Positions 1 to 8,520 of a stretch of DNA of 64,000 nucleotides are shown here, one piece after another (the stretch's first letter is position 1; the number at the start of each line of letters is the position of its first letter). The translations under genes and the position numbers were made by a program. The notes under the pieces were generated by a model that had not been told where the DNA came from, ran no database searches, and saw only the letters and a list, made by a program, of their open reading frames with translations. Location of the stretch: assembly GCF_010668395.1 (NCBI RefSeq), contig NZ_WUEY01000015.1, positions 62,001 to 126,000 on the forward strand, given 5' to 3'. Source of the stretch: Martinezella lusitana. Lineage in GTDB: Bacteria; Pseudomonadota; Alphaproteobacteria; Rhizobiales; Rhizobiaceae.

Positions 1-3000
1 CGCTGCTTCAGCAGCCGGCTTGGGCGCCGCCTGGCGGGCCGGCTGCAGGCCGGCATTTTCGTCACGCGAAGCGCCGCGCAGCAGGTCGCTGATCCAGCCG
101 CCGCCAGCCGTTTCCTGGCGGGCAGGAGCCGGCGTTTCGGCCGGACGCTGCGGCTGAGCCACCGGACGGTCTGCGGGAATGGATCCGCGCAGACCCAGAG
201 CCTCGATCGAAGGCTGCTGCGGCTGCGGCTGGGGGGCGGGCTGCTGCACAGCCGGCTGGGGTGCAGGCTGCTGTGCGGCGGGTTGTTGCGGGGCTGGCTG
301 TTGCGGCCGCGGGGCGGTGGCCGCCGGCGCGGGGGCAGGAGCTGCGGGCCGCGGGCGCTGGGCCGGCTGCGCATCTGCAAGCGCACGAGCCGCCGGTTCG
401 GAAATCTCTAGCTGCTGTGTCGAGCGGCCGACGATCTGCGAGATGTCCTGCAGGGCCTTGATCTGTTCGGCAACGGCGCGGCGCATGGCTGCGGCGCTTT
501 CCTTTGCTTCTTCCGGAAGGTCGAAGGCGCCGCGCTTCAGTTCGCTGCGCGTCAGGTCGAGTTCGCGGCGGATATCGCCGGCCGAGCGGCGGATCTCGTC
601 CGTCGCGCCGGCGAAGCGGCCGACGGCGTCGTCGACTGCGACACGCAGCGTCTCGCGCAACTGCTGTGCTGTCGTATCGGATGTCTTGCCCGCATCGGCC
701 AGCATCTGCTCGACCTCGGACAGCGAAGCCGTCAGGCCGCCGCGCAGGCGGTTGGTGAGGTCGGTGGAGCGGCGCTCGGCGTTGGCGAATGTGCCCTCGA
801 CGGCCTGGCTTGCTTCTTCTCCAGCCTTTGCCATCGCGCCACGCATAGCCTCTGCCGCATCCTCGGCGCGCTTCTCGGCGTCGGAGAGAACGCGACCGAT
901 ATCCGCGAAGGAGGATTGGACGCTCTGGCGCAGATTGCCGGTGACCTGATTGGAGCGCTGTTCCGCGCGGTCGAAGGCGGTTTCCACCATGGAGCCAAGG
1001 GCGCGCATGGTGTTTTCGATCTCTTCCGAGCGTTGCACGAGCCCGACGGCCAGGTTCTGCAGGGCTGTTTCGCGTTCTTCCAGCGTCGATACGAGGTTCG
1101 ACTGGGCGGCGCCGAGAAGCTGCGAGGCCTGCGACAGCACCTTGGAGTGGTCGTCGAAGCGACCGACGATGCTGCCAACCTGCGACAGGGTCTGGCCGGT
1201 GATCTCCGACAGCTTGTCCACCTTGCCTTCGAGGAGGCGGCTGGAGGCCGAAACCATCTCGCCGGCCTTGGTGGCGGATTCGGCGAAGCGAGTGGAAGTC
1301 GCGGTGAGGCGGTCATCGACGCTTGCGAACTCGGCAGCGGCATTGGTCAGCAGGCCGGCGATCGCGGAATTGTTGTCCGCAAGGCGCGCGATGATACCAT
1401 TGACGCTGGCAAGCAGATTGTTTTCCAGCGCGTTGACGGTGCTGACCGCGTGTTCGGTCCGCGATGCGATCGCGCTGATCAGCGCGGCGTTTTCGACGCG
1501 GAGACGCTCGGTGCTTTCCTGGGCTGCCGCGGAGATGAGGGCTGCCGCTTCCTGTCCCGTCGCCGCGTAACGATCGACGATCGGGCGGGCCTTCTCGTCG
1601 ATGAGGCGGGAGAGCTCGGTGGAGCGTCCGGCCAGCATCGAGTTCAGCTCGCGGGTGCGCTCGTCGAGCGAGGTGCGGATGGACGAGCCACGCGCTTCCA
1701 GTGCCTTGTCGACATCGGCAAGCGTGCTGTTGATCTCGCGGGTGCGTTCTTCCAGGGAGGTGCGGATGGCCGTGCCGCGCTCATCGAGGGCGCGTTCGAC
1801 CTGAGCCATGCTGGAGACGATCTGCTCGCTGCCGCTGGCCAGCGTATTGCGGATGGCCGCGCCACGGGCTTCCAGGGACTGCTCTGCCGAAGACAGGGCC
1901 TGCGAGATCGTGTTGACCTGATTGCTGACGAGGCCTTCGGCTTCCGCAACCTTGTTGATGATCGCGTTGCCTGCTTCCGAGAAGGTCTGGGCGACGGCAG
2001 CCGCCTGGCTTGCCAAGCGGTTCTGCGTTTCCGAGACGCGGTTGACGATATCGTCGGAGCGCTCGGTCATGACGCGTGCAAAGACATCGCTGTGGCTGCC
2101 GAGGTTGTCGGCAAACTGCTGCCCGGTGTTGGCAAGCAGGTCGGCCGTGCGTGTCGCTTCCGTGTCCATGCCCTGTGCAGCATCGGCGACGGCCGTCCGC
2201 AGCGTGGTTGCGAGATTGGCGGCCTTGCCTTCGATCGTGCGGTTGACGGCTTCGAGGCCGAGATTGAGGGCGCGATCCATGGTCGAAAGGCGCTCTTCGA
2301 TACGGGCCGCGGCCTGGCTGCCGCTGTTGTCTATCTGGGCTGCGCCGCTCGCCAGCGTCTCGGAGAGACGGTTGCCGGCGGCGTCCACCTGCGTGGCAAC
2401 GCCGGTAACGCCTTCGTGGATGCGGTTTTCGAGGGCCGACAAGCTGGCCTCGACACGGGAGCCGGTCTCGGCGAAGCGGCTCGTCACGCCGTCGATCGTC
2501 TGGTTCAGGTTGGAAGACAGGGTATCGGCCGAGCGCGCGATGTCGCCCGCGGCCTGCTGGATGCGGCCGGCAATATCGCCGGCGCCGCTCTTCAGGCGCT
2601 CTTCCAATGTCCTTGCGCTGGCGTCGATGGTCTGGCGCAGCGAGGCTTCGCGGTCTTCGAGCGACATTTCCAGCATGCTGGCGCTTGTGGCGATGGAGGT
2701 GCCGATGGCGGTCGTCTGTTCGAGCAGCGTGTTGTCGATCTGCGCATGGGCGTCGCGCAGGGCGAGGTTGATGGCGTTGCTGCGATCGTCCAGCGTGGAG
2801 CGCATGCGCTCATAGGCGGAAGCCAGGTTCTGATCCATCTGCGACAGACCGGCGCCGAGCGTGTTTTCAAGATGGCGCGTCGTCGTGCCGAGAACGGTTT
2901 CGACGCGGCCGCTGTTGCTGTCGAGCATTTCGGACAGAGCGTCCGTATGGGCCGTCAGCGAGCGATCGAGGCGATCCTGGTTTTCGTTATAGGCGGCACG

Positions 3001-6000
3001 GATGGCGTCCGCCTTGTCGCCGAAGGCGCCGGCAACGCGAGCTTCAGCGCCCGAGACGCTGTCGAGCAGGGCGTTGGCGCGTTCTTCCAGGGTGCTTTCG
3101 AAGCGGTTCTGGTTTTCGGCGAGCGAGATTGCGAAGGCCATGCTCTTGTCGTCGAGCGTGTTGGTCAGTGCCTCATGGCCGCTGGTGACGGTGTGGGCAA
3201 TCGCCTTGGCACTGTTTGCCAGGGTTTCCTCAAGCTTGGCATGGTTTTCCGAAAGGGCGATGGCGAGCGACATCGTCCGGTCGTCGAGGCTGTTGACGAT
3301 CTTGTCATGCGTGCCGGCAACGGTTTCGGAGAGAGAGACAAGTCGGCTCGATACCGCATCTTCAAGCCGGGACTGGGTATCGGCGAGCGAAATGGCCAGC
3401 GCCATCGCTTTGTCGTCGAGAGCATCGGCAAGGGCGTTGTGGTTGCTGGTGAAAGCGTTGGTGATCGCCTCGGCGCGGTTGGCAAGCGTTGCTTCCAGGC
3501 GCGACTGGCCCGAATTCAAGGCATCGGAGAGAGCTCTCGTCTTGCCTTCGAGCGTATCGGCAACACGGTCGGCATGGCCGGACACGGTATCCTCAAGGCG
3601 GGCCTGAGCTTCCGACAGCGCGATGGCAAGCGCCATCGTCTTGTCATCCAAGGTGCTGGCGACGCTTTCGGCATGGCCGGAAACGGCGCTCTCGAGGCGG
3701 GCGTGGCCTTCGGAGAGAGCAATGGCCAGAGCCATCGTCTTGTCGTCGAGGGTGCTCGCGACGCCTTCGGCATATCCGGACACGGTATTTTCCAGCCGCG
3801 CATGGCCTTCGGAAAGAGCTTTGGCCAGTGCCGTCGTCTTGTTGTCGAGAGTGTTCGAAACGCTTTCGGCATGACCGGAGACCGCGTTTTCGAGGCGGGC
3901 CTGACTTTCGGAGAGGGCAATGGCCAATGCCATCGTCTTGTCGTCCAGGGTGCTCGCAACGCTTTCGGTGTGGCCGGCGATGGTGCTTTCGAGGCGTGCC
4001 TGGCTTTCGGAAAGCGCGATGGCGAGCGCCATCGTTCTATCGTCCAGCGCCTCGGCCAAGGCATTGTGATTGCCGGCAAAGGCCTTGATGATCGCCTCGG
4101 CGCGGTGGGCGAGGGTCTCTTCGAGCCTGCTCTGACCGCTCGTCAGGGCGGAGGCAAGAGCATTGGTCTTGCCTTCGAGCGTGTCGGCGACACGTTCGGC
4201 ATGGCCGGCAACCGTGTCTTCCAGGCGCGCCTGGTTTTCCGAAAGAGCAATGGCGAGCGCCATCGTCCGATCGTCGAGGGCGTTGGTGACGCTTTCCGTG
4301 TGACCAGAAACGGTGTTCTCCAGGCGAGCCTGACCCTCGGCAAGCGCGCGGGCGAGTTCCCTGGTCTTGGCATCGAGCGTGCCGGCAACATGTTCCGCAT
4401 GACCGGAAACGGTGTCTTCCAGGCGGGACTGGCTTTCGGAAAGGGCGATGGCCAGCGCCATCGTCTTGTCGTCGAGCGTGTCGGCGAGCTTGCCATGCGT
4501 GTCGGCAATCGTGCTGGCGATGGTATCGGCACGGGTCGCCAGCGTGTTCTCGAGCCGAAGCTGGCTTTCGGCCAGCGAGATCGCCAGCATCGATGTGCGC
4601 TCGTCGAGCGCGGCGGTCAGATGTTCATGAGAGCCGCTGACGGCATTGGTGATTGCTTGAGAACGCTCGGCAAGCGTCTGCTCGAACCGGGCCTGATTGT
4701 CCGTCAGCGCGCCAAACAGCGCGTTGCTGCGGGCTGCCATGACGGTGTCGATACGCTCGTGGGCGGAGCCCAATGCCTGGGTGATCTCGCTCGTGCGGGC
4801 GGAAAGGGTATTGTTGATGTCGTTGGCGCGGCCGGCGAAGGCTGTGGTCAGTTCTTCGGTGCCGCTTTGCAGGGCAGCCGAGACGTCCCGCGTTACGCCC
4901 TGCACGGCCGAGGTGAAGGCCCCGGCATGCGAGGCGAGCGTGGTGTTGAGGTCGCTCGTGCCGGAGGTGAGGGCGGACGAAATGCCCGTCGTGGCGTTCT
5001 GCAGCGCCGACGTGATCTCGTTCGCCCTGGAGCCGATCGCGCTTTCCAGCACTTCCTGGCCGGTTGCCAGTGTCGTTGCCAGCGCGAAGGACTGGTCGGT
5101 GAGGTGCGAGCCGAGGCGCTCGATGCTGGAGGTCAGAATGCCTTCCAGCGCGTCGGAATTGCTGCCGAGGCTCTGGTTGATGCTGGCAAGGCTTTCCGAA
5201 AGCTTGGTGTCCAGCGTGCCGGCGCGCTTGTCGAAGGCGGAGGTGAATTCCGACACGCGCTCGTCGAAAGCGGTCGAGAGCTGTGCGATCGTCGACTGGA
5301 AGCGTTCTTCGAAGAAGCCGGAGCGCAGATCGATATCCATGATGGCGTCGTCGGCCGTCGACTGCAGGCTCTGGCGGAAGCTCGAGCCCTTTTCGTCGAG
5401 CGCGGTGTTGAGGCGGGACAGTACGTTGTCCAGCGTTCCCGTGATGGACCGCTCGCCGCCGGTAAGGCTCTCGCTGATCTCCCTGGTGCGCGCGACCAGC
5501 GTTTCATTGAGCTGACGGGCACGCTCGTTGAGCGCGGAGTTCAGCTTTTCGGTGTTCGCGTCGAGCGTCGATGCGCGGGTCTCAAACTGGCCGAGCAGGT
5601 CCTTGCCGCGTTCGGACAGGGTCGACGACAGGGATTCCAGGCGGGTGTCGAATTCGTGGCTGAGGGCGAGGCCCGAAGCGTTCAGATTCTGCAGCAGGCT
5701 ATCGGTCTTGGCGGCAAGCAGGGTGCCGAGCGCCTGGACGGCGGAATCCGACTTTTCCATCAGCGCCGCGGCGCGCGTATCGATCATCGACGCGAAGGCT
5801 TCGCCCGATGTGGAGAGGCGTACGGCGATTTCTTCGGTCGCGAGAGACAGGTCTTCCTTGATCTGGTCGTGAACACCGACGATCGACGAGCGGATGCGCT
5901 CGGCGTGATTGACGATCGCATCGCGCTCCGTGCCCAGTTCGTGGACGAGGCCGCGCACCCGCAGTTCGTTGTCGGCGTAGCTGCGTTCAAGCGCGTTGAC

Positions 6001-6732
6001 TTCGGTATGGACGAGCGTTTCGAGCTCGGTGGCGCGCGCAATGGTGCGCTCGATGCCTTCGTTCATCGCCGATACTTCGCGGCGGACGGCCTGGCCGACC
6101 GTCATGATGCGTTCGGAGGCGATGGTTTCGGGCTCGACGAGGCGCAAGGCAACCTCGGCCATGGAGCGGGCTGCGTTGCGCATGTCATGGGCACGCGAGA
6201 TCATCATGCCGAAGGCATAGAAAAGCAGTACCGGAACAATGATGCCGACGATGCAGGCGATGACGCCCGGCAGGGCGGCCAGATCCGCTACCGAATGGAT
6301 GTTTCGGATCTCCGAGCCGTATAGCATGAAGGCAAGGCCGACGCCGCCGATGATCCAGAACAGCGAGAAGATCGTGGCGTTGCGCACCGCGTGGCTCTGG
6401 GAGCCTCCGTCGAGCGCCCTGAGAAGGCTTGCGGAGCTTGCCCGGTTGCCATCGTTGGCGGCGGCAAGGTTCGGATTTTTCGGCGCCTCGGCGGGGCGGG
6501 GCGTTGCCGTAGGGGCGGCTGCGCTGCGCGCGGCGCCGGCCTGGCGGGCTGCATCATCCCTGGACTGCTTTATCGGCTGTTTCGGCGGTTCAGACACATT
6601 TCGCTCCGGGATATCGGGCGTAGTGCCGCTGCGAGACTCCAAGCTCTCGTCACTGAAATCGATCTGCAAAGCTTCGTCCAACGCCTGGAAGGCCTTGTCC
6701 TCGACCGACTCGATGTACTTTTTGTTCGCCAT
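1..6732 (-). CDS. Giant polar-growth coiled-coil membrane protein (GPR/RgsE-like, often labelled kinesin-like), 3' end outside window
   Basis: The frame stays open for 2244 codons from the ATG at 6732 and leaves the window without a stop. Residues 1-115 are polar. Two membrane segments follow at about 119-138 and 154-178. Nearly all the rest is Ala/Ser/Thr/Glu-rich helix with 11-residue periodicity, strongest at about residues 700-1220. From about residue 2100 the chain becomes Pro/Gln/Ala-rich. Size and order (short N-terminus, two membrane spans, about 2000 residues of apolipoprotein-like helix) match the growth pole ring protein of Agrobacterium and RgsE of Sinorhizobium, which organise unipolar growth. 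That assignment is inference from architecture; I cannot align the sequences. A kinesin motor is not present. The gene is divergent from an HPt gene across a region with CtrA-type boxes. Confidence 0.82.
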   Translation of the reverse strand, partial: MANKKYIESVEDKAFQALDEALQIDFSDESLESRSGTTPDIPERNVSEPPKQPIKQSRDDAARQAGAARSAAAPTATPRPAEAPKNPNLAAANDGNRASSASLLRALDGGSQSHAVRNATIFSLFWIIGGVGLAFMLYGSEIRNIHSVADLAALPGVIACIVGIIVPVLLFYAFGMMISRAHDMRNAARSMAEVALRLVEPETIASERIMTVGQAVRREVSAMNEGIERTIARATELETLVHTEVNALERSYADNELRVRGLVHELGTERDAIVNHAERIRSSIVGVHDQIKEDLSLATEEIAVRLSTSGEAFASMIDTRAAALMEKSDSAVQALGTLLAAKTDSLLQNLNASGLALSHEFDTRLESLSSTLSERGKDLLGQFETRASTLDANTEKLNSALNERARQLNETLVARTREISESLTGGERSITGTLDNVLSRLNTALDEKGSSFRQSLQSTADDAIMDIDLRSGFFEERFQSTIAQLSTAFDERVSEFTSAFDKRAGTLDTKLSESLASINQSLGSNSDALEGILTSSIERLGSHLTDQSFALATTLATGQEVLESAIGSRANEITSALQNATTGISSALTSGTSDLNTTLASHAGAFTSAVQGVTRDVSAALQSGTEELTTAFAGRANDINNTLSARTSEITQALGSAHERIDTVMAARSNALFGALTDNQARFEQTLAERSQAITNAVSGSHEHLTAALDERTSMLAISLAESQLRLENTLATRADTIASTIADTHGKLADTLDDKTMALAIALSESQSRLEDTVSGHAEHVAGTLDAKTRELARALAEGQARLENTVSGHTESVTNALDDRTMALAIALSENQARLEDTVAGHAERVADTLEGKTNALASALTSGQSRLEETLAHRAEAIIKAFAGNHNALAEALDDRTMALAIALSESQARLESTIAGHTESVASTLDDKTMALAIALSESQARLENAVSGHAESVSNTLDNKTTALAKALSEGHARLENTVSGYAEGVASTLDDKTMALAIALSEGHARLESAVSGHAESVASTLDDKTMALAIALSEAQARLEDTVSGHADRVADTLEGKTRALSDALNSGQSRLEATLANRAEAITNAFTSNHNALADALDDKAMALAISLADTQSRLEDAVSSRLVSLSETVAGTHDKIVNSLDDRTMSLAIALSENHAKLEETLANSAKAIAHTVTSGHEALTNTLDDKSMAFAISLAENQNRFESTLEERANALLDSVSGAEARVAGAFGDKADAIRAAYNENQDRLDRSLTAHTDALSEMLDSNSGRVETVLGTTTRHLENTLGAGLSQMDQNLASAYERMRSTLDDRSNAINLALRDAHAQIDNTLLEQTTAIGTSIATSASMLEMSLEDREASLRQTIDASARTLEERLKSGAGDIAGRIQQAAGDIARSADTLSSNLNQTIDGVTSRFAETGSRVEASLSALENRIHEGVTGVATQVDAAGNRLSETLASGAAQIDNSGSQAAARIEERLSTMDRALNLGLEAVNRTIEGKAANLATTLRTAVADAAQGMDTEATRTADLLANTGQQFADNLGSHSDVFARVMTERSDDIVNRVSETQNRLASQAAAVAQTFSEAGNAIINKVAEAEGLVSNQVNTISQALSSAEQSLEARGAAIRNTLASGSEQIVSSMAQVERALDERGTAIRTSLEERTREINSTLADVDKALEARGSSIRTSLDERTRELNSMLAGRSTELSRLIDEKARPIVDRYAATGQEAAALISAAAQESTERLRVENAALISAIASRTEHAVSTVNALENNLLASVNGIIARLADNNSAIAGLLTNAAAEFASVDDRLTATSTRFAESATKAGEMVSASSRLLEGKVDKLSEITGQTLSQVGSIVGRFDDHSKVLSQASQLLGAAQSNLVSTLEERETALQNLAVGLVQRSEEIENTMRALGSMVETAFDRAEQRSNQVTGNLRQSVQSSFADIGRVLSDAEKRAEDAAEAMRGAMAKAGEEASQAVEGTFANAERRSTDLTNRLRGGLTASLSEVEQMLADAGKTSDTTAQQLRETLRVAVDDAVGRFAGATDEIRRSAGDIRRELDLTRSELKRGAFDLPEEAKESAAAMRRAVAEQIKALQDISQIVGRSTQQLEISEPAARALADAQPAQRPRPAAPAPAPAATAPRPQQPAPQQPAAQQPAPQPAVQQPAPQPQPQQPSIEALGLRGSIPADRPVAQPQRPAETPAPARQETAGGGWISDLLRGASRDENAGLQPARQAAPKPAAEAA
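3137..4465 (-). repeat. In-frame 33-bp/11-residue periodic repeat block in the growth-pole gene
   Basis: A recurring 9-base core (gccatcgtc and close variants) starts at 3137, 3269, 3401, 3632, 3731, 3830, 3929, 4028, 4259 and 4457. The intervals are 132, 132, 231, 99, 99, 99, 99, 231 and 198 bp, all exact multiples of 33. The five copies from 3632 to 4028 form a near-perfect 99-bp tandem array. At protein level the core is a DDKTMALAIALSE-like segment, repeated every 33, 44, 66 or 77 residues. This is the hendecad geometry seen in apolipoprotein-type helices. Confidence 0.9.
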
Positions 6733-7000
6733 GCGGTTACGCCTCGTTACAACTCACTCGGGCTTGCCGCGTCTTTTCCGGTAATTCCGCCGCGTCCGGA
6801 AAAGACGAACCCTGCCTCCCGTGGGGCCTCCGCATCCGGTCGATACCGAGGTTGGATTTCCCATTACATTTCAGAGTGGATAACTGGTTTTTCAAACGGA
6901 TGTTATGAAAACATTACCATCATCCACTTCCTGGGCAAAGGCGTGTGCCATCTACCCAATTCAATAGTATCGTAGTGACACATTCCCCCAGTCCTGACAA

Positions 7001-7016
7001 TTAATTCCACCTTAAA
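7001..7016. promoter_or_regulatory. CtrA-type box TTAA-N7-TTAAA
   Basis: TTAA at 7001-7004 and TTAAA at 7012-7016 are separated by seven bases. The CtrA consensus in alphaproteobacteria is TTAA-N7-TTAAC. The last base differs here. It sits 28 bp from a perfect box. Confidence 0.5.
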
Positions 7017-7028
7017 GACAGTGGATCA

Positions 7029-7044
7029 TTAAGGCGTCATTAAC
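7029..7044 (+). promoter_or_regulatory. CtrA-type box TTAA-N7-TTAAC (perfect)
   Basis: TTAA at 7029-7032, seven bases (ggcgtca), then TTAAC at 7040-7044: an exact match to the CtrA consensus. A related TTAA-N6-TTAAC element follows at 7092-7106. The position between two divergent genes, one for polar growth and one for phosphotransfer, fits cell-cycle control. The binding itself is inferred. Confidence 0.65.
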
Positions 7045-7224
7045 CTTCTTTGCTCGTATAACGTCATGAAAATCCAAGATTCTGCGCATGTTTAACGCAC
7101 GTTAACCATGTCCGGAGTTTTAGGCCCTCAATGTGCCAAAATTTAACTGGATGGCCATGCCCGGGCCGCAACTATGCGGCAGGTCCCTAAAACAGTCCTA
7201 GATAAAAGACGGGAGCATTGGCAC

Positions 7225-7593
7225 ATGGCAGCTTTGAACATCGCGTTTGAATCTCCGGATAATTCACGGGGCTCGGCCCCGTCACGGGAGCGGGCGATCG
7301 ATCTCGTTCATCTCGGAAAGCAGACGATGGGCGACAAGGCGCTGGAAGTCGAGGTGCTGCAGATGTTCGCCAGGCAGGCCCGTTCCTGCCTGCAGGAAAT
7401 CGGCAGCGGCGATCCCAAGCGCATCGAGGCGGCATCGCACAAGCTGAAGGGGGCGGCGGGCGCCGTCGGTGCCTTCCGCGTGGCCGATGCGGCCGGCGCC
7501 CTCGAGAGCAATACCGGCGACGCCGCGCGCATGGCGGCCGTCACCACCTGCGTCGTCGAGGCCGAGAACTTTATTCTGAAGATTTCGCGCTGA
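7225..7593 (+). CDS. HPt-domain histidine phosphotransfer protein
   Basis: This 122-residue protein contains an HPt motif, S-H-K-L-K-G, with the putative phospho-accepting histidine at residue 72. It is a single-domain phosphorelay intermediate of the kind that carries phosphate between a hybrid kinase receiver and a response regulator in the cytoplasm. I chose the ATG at 7225 because GGGAG lies about ten bases upstream; an in-frame ATG at 7174 would add 17 residues without a ribosome site. It is not ChpT-like: ChpT is a larger dimeric kinase-fold protein. Its partner is unknown. A hybrid kinase (cckA) is encoded about 9 kb away. Confidence 0.85.
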   Translation: MAALNIAFESPDNSRGSAPSRERAIDLVHLGKQTMGDKALEVEVLQMFARQARSCLQEIGSGDPKRIEAASHKLKGAAGAVGAFRVADAAGALESNTGDAARMAAVTTCVVEAENFILKISR

Positions 7594-7625
7594 ACCTTGC
7601 TCGAAGACAGCGACAATCCATCCTT

Positions 7626-7660
7626 GCGCCGCCAGACGGTTCAAACCGTTTCGGCGGCGC
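7626..7660 (+). terminator. Hairpin after the HPt gene
   Basis: An 8-bp inverted repeat (gcgccgcc at 7626-7633, ggcggcgc at 7653-7660) encloses a second small stem. There is no T tract after it, so it may be only a transcript-end hairpin. Confidence 0.45.
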
Positions 7661-7738
7661 AAATGTTGACTGCCCCAGCGATTTGTTGGAAGTAAAATTC
7701 CGATCGTCCTTCATTCACGAAATTCGGAATTCACCCAC

Positions 7739-8059
7739 ATGACCCAATTGACCATCGTCGCCTTCGACGGCACGCGCTTTGACCTCAATGTCGACGAGGG
7801 ATCCACAGTGATGGAAAATGCCGTGCGCAACTCCGTTCCGGGCATCGAAGCCGAATGCGGCGGCGCATGTGCCTGCGCCACCTGTCATGTCTATGTCGAC
7901 GAGGCGTGGACCGAAAAGGTCGGCAGCCCGCAGGCGATGGAAGAGGACATGCTCGATTTCGCCTTCGACGTGCGGCCGACCTCGCGTCTCTCCTGTCAGA
8001 TCAAGATGACGAGCGCTCTCGACGGGCTCGTCGTCCATGTGCCGGAGCGCCAGGCCTGA
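7739..8059 (+). CDS. Adrenodoxin-type [2Fe-2S] ferredoxin
   Basis: The 106-residue protein has the adrenodoxin-family cysteine pattern C-X5-C-X2-C (from C39) plus a fourth cysteine near residue 85 in the segment SRLSCQIKM. These ligate one [2Fe-2S] cluster. Length and the acidic segment between the third and fourth cysteines fit vertebrate-type and bacterial FdxB ferredoxins, which pass electrons to monooxygenases, haem A synthesis or Fe-S assembly. The electron partner cannot be read from the neighbours. The start is the ATG at 7739. Confidence 0.93.
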   Translation: MTQLTIVAFDGTRFDLNVDEGSTVMENAVRNSVPGIEAECGGACACATCHVYVDEAWTEKVGSPQAMEEDMLDFAFDVRPTSRLSCQIKMTSALDGLVVHVPERQA

Positions 8060-8520
8060 CGGCTGGTTTCCTGCTTAGCTTGTCGCGGATAGTGGGGATT
8101 GCCCGTATTCATCGGGCAAGCCTTCGCCCTGATAGCCCTCAAAAAGATGCCCCGCTCAGCTGATGCAGCGAGCGAGGCAAGGCGGGCGCATCACCGACAG
8201 GCAAGGGAGGAAACACCTGCGGCTTAGGACGCGCCAGGAGAACACGTAGCGCATGCTTCAAGAACAAACCCAGGCTGCGTCGAAGAGCGAATAAACCCGC
8301 CAACGCAGGCACTCTCAATTCATCTTTCTGAGATCCCCAACCGGTATTCCTCGAATCATCCGGTGTGTTTATCTCTGTAATTCATAGGAAAAACCTATTT
8401 CAGATTCTCGTAAAGTTCAAAGAGCATCGCGGCGGGACGATTCACAGATATAGTGGCTGTTTTCCCACAGTCGGCAGCTGTGCGATGGCTTTTTCCCTGA
8501 AATTAAGGGGAGTAGAAGGC
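8060..8520. other. Gene-free stretch with hairpins
   Basis: This 461-bp region lies between the ferredoxin gene and the convergent secreted-protein gene. It holds a short hairpin (ttgcccg at 8099-8105, cgggcaa at 8113-8119) that may end the ferredoxin transcript, and a nested GC-rich fold at 8146-8192. A 13-codon open frame at 8253-8294 has a poorly spaced ribosome site and is not called. I see no recognisable gene or RNA family. Confidence 0.5.

Larger units (their letters stand above)
6733..7224. promoter_or_regulatory. Divergent promoter region between the growth-pole gene and the HPt gene
   Basis: This 492-bp gene-free stretch separates two divergent genes and is visibly more AT-rich than its surroundings between about 6850 and 7110. 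It holds two TTAA-N7-TTAA boxes and one N6 variant, listed separately. I see no convincing small gene and no tRNA. The HPt gene has a GGGAG-like ribosome binding site just before its ATG at 7225. Confidence 0.6.

Noticed and set aside
916..6324. A 1802-codon open frame on the plus strand
   Set aside because: It lies antisense to the growth-pole gene. It arises from the biased codon use and GC-rich repeats of that gene, has repetitive Gly/Asp-rich content, and has no motif or ribosome site. The minus-strand frame has membrane spans, hendecads and a start.
8253..8294. A 13-codon open frame, MLQEQTQAASKSE
   Set aside because: The ribosome site is about 12 bases away and nothing supports translation; too short to call.
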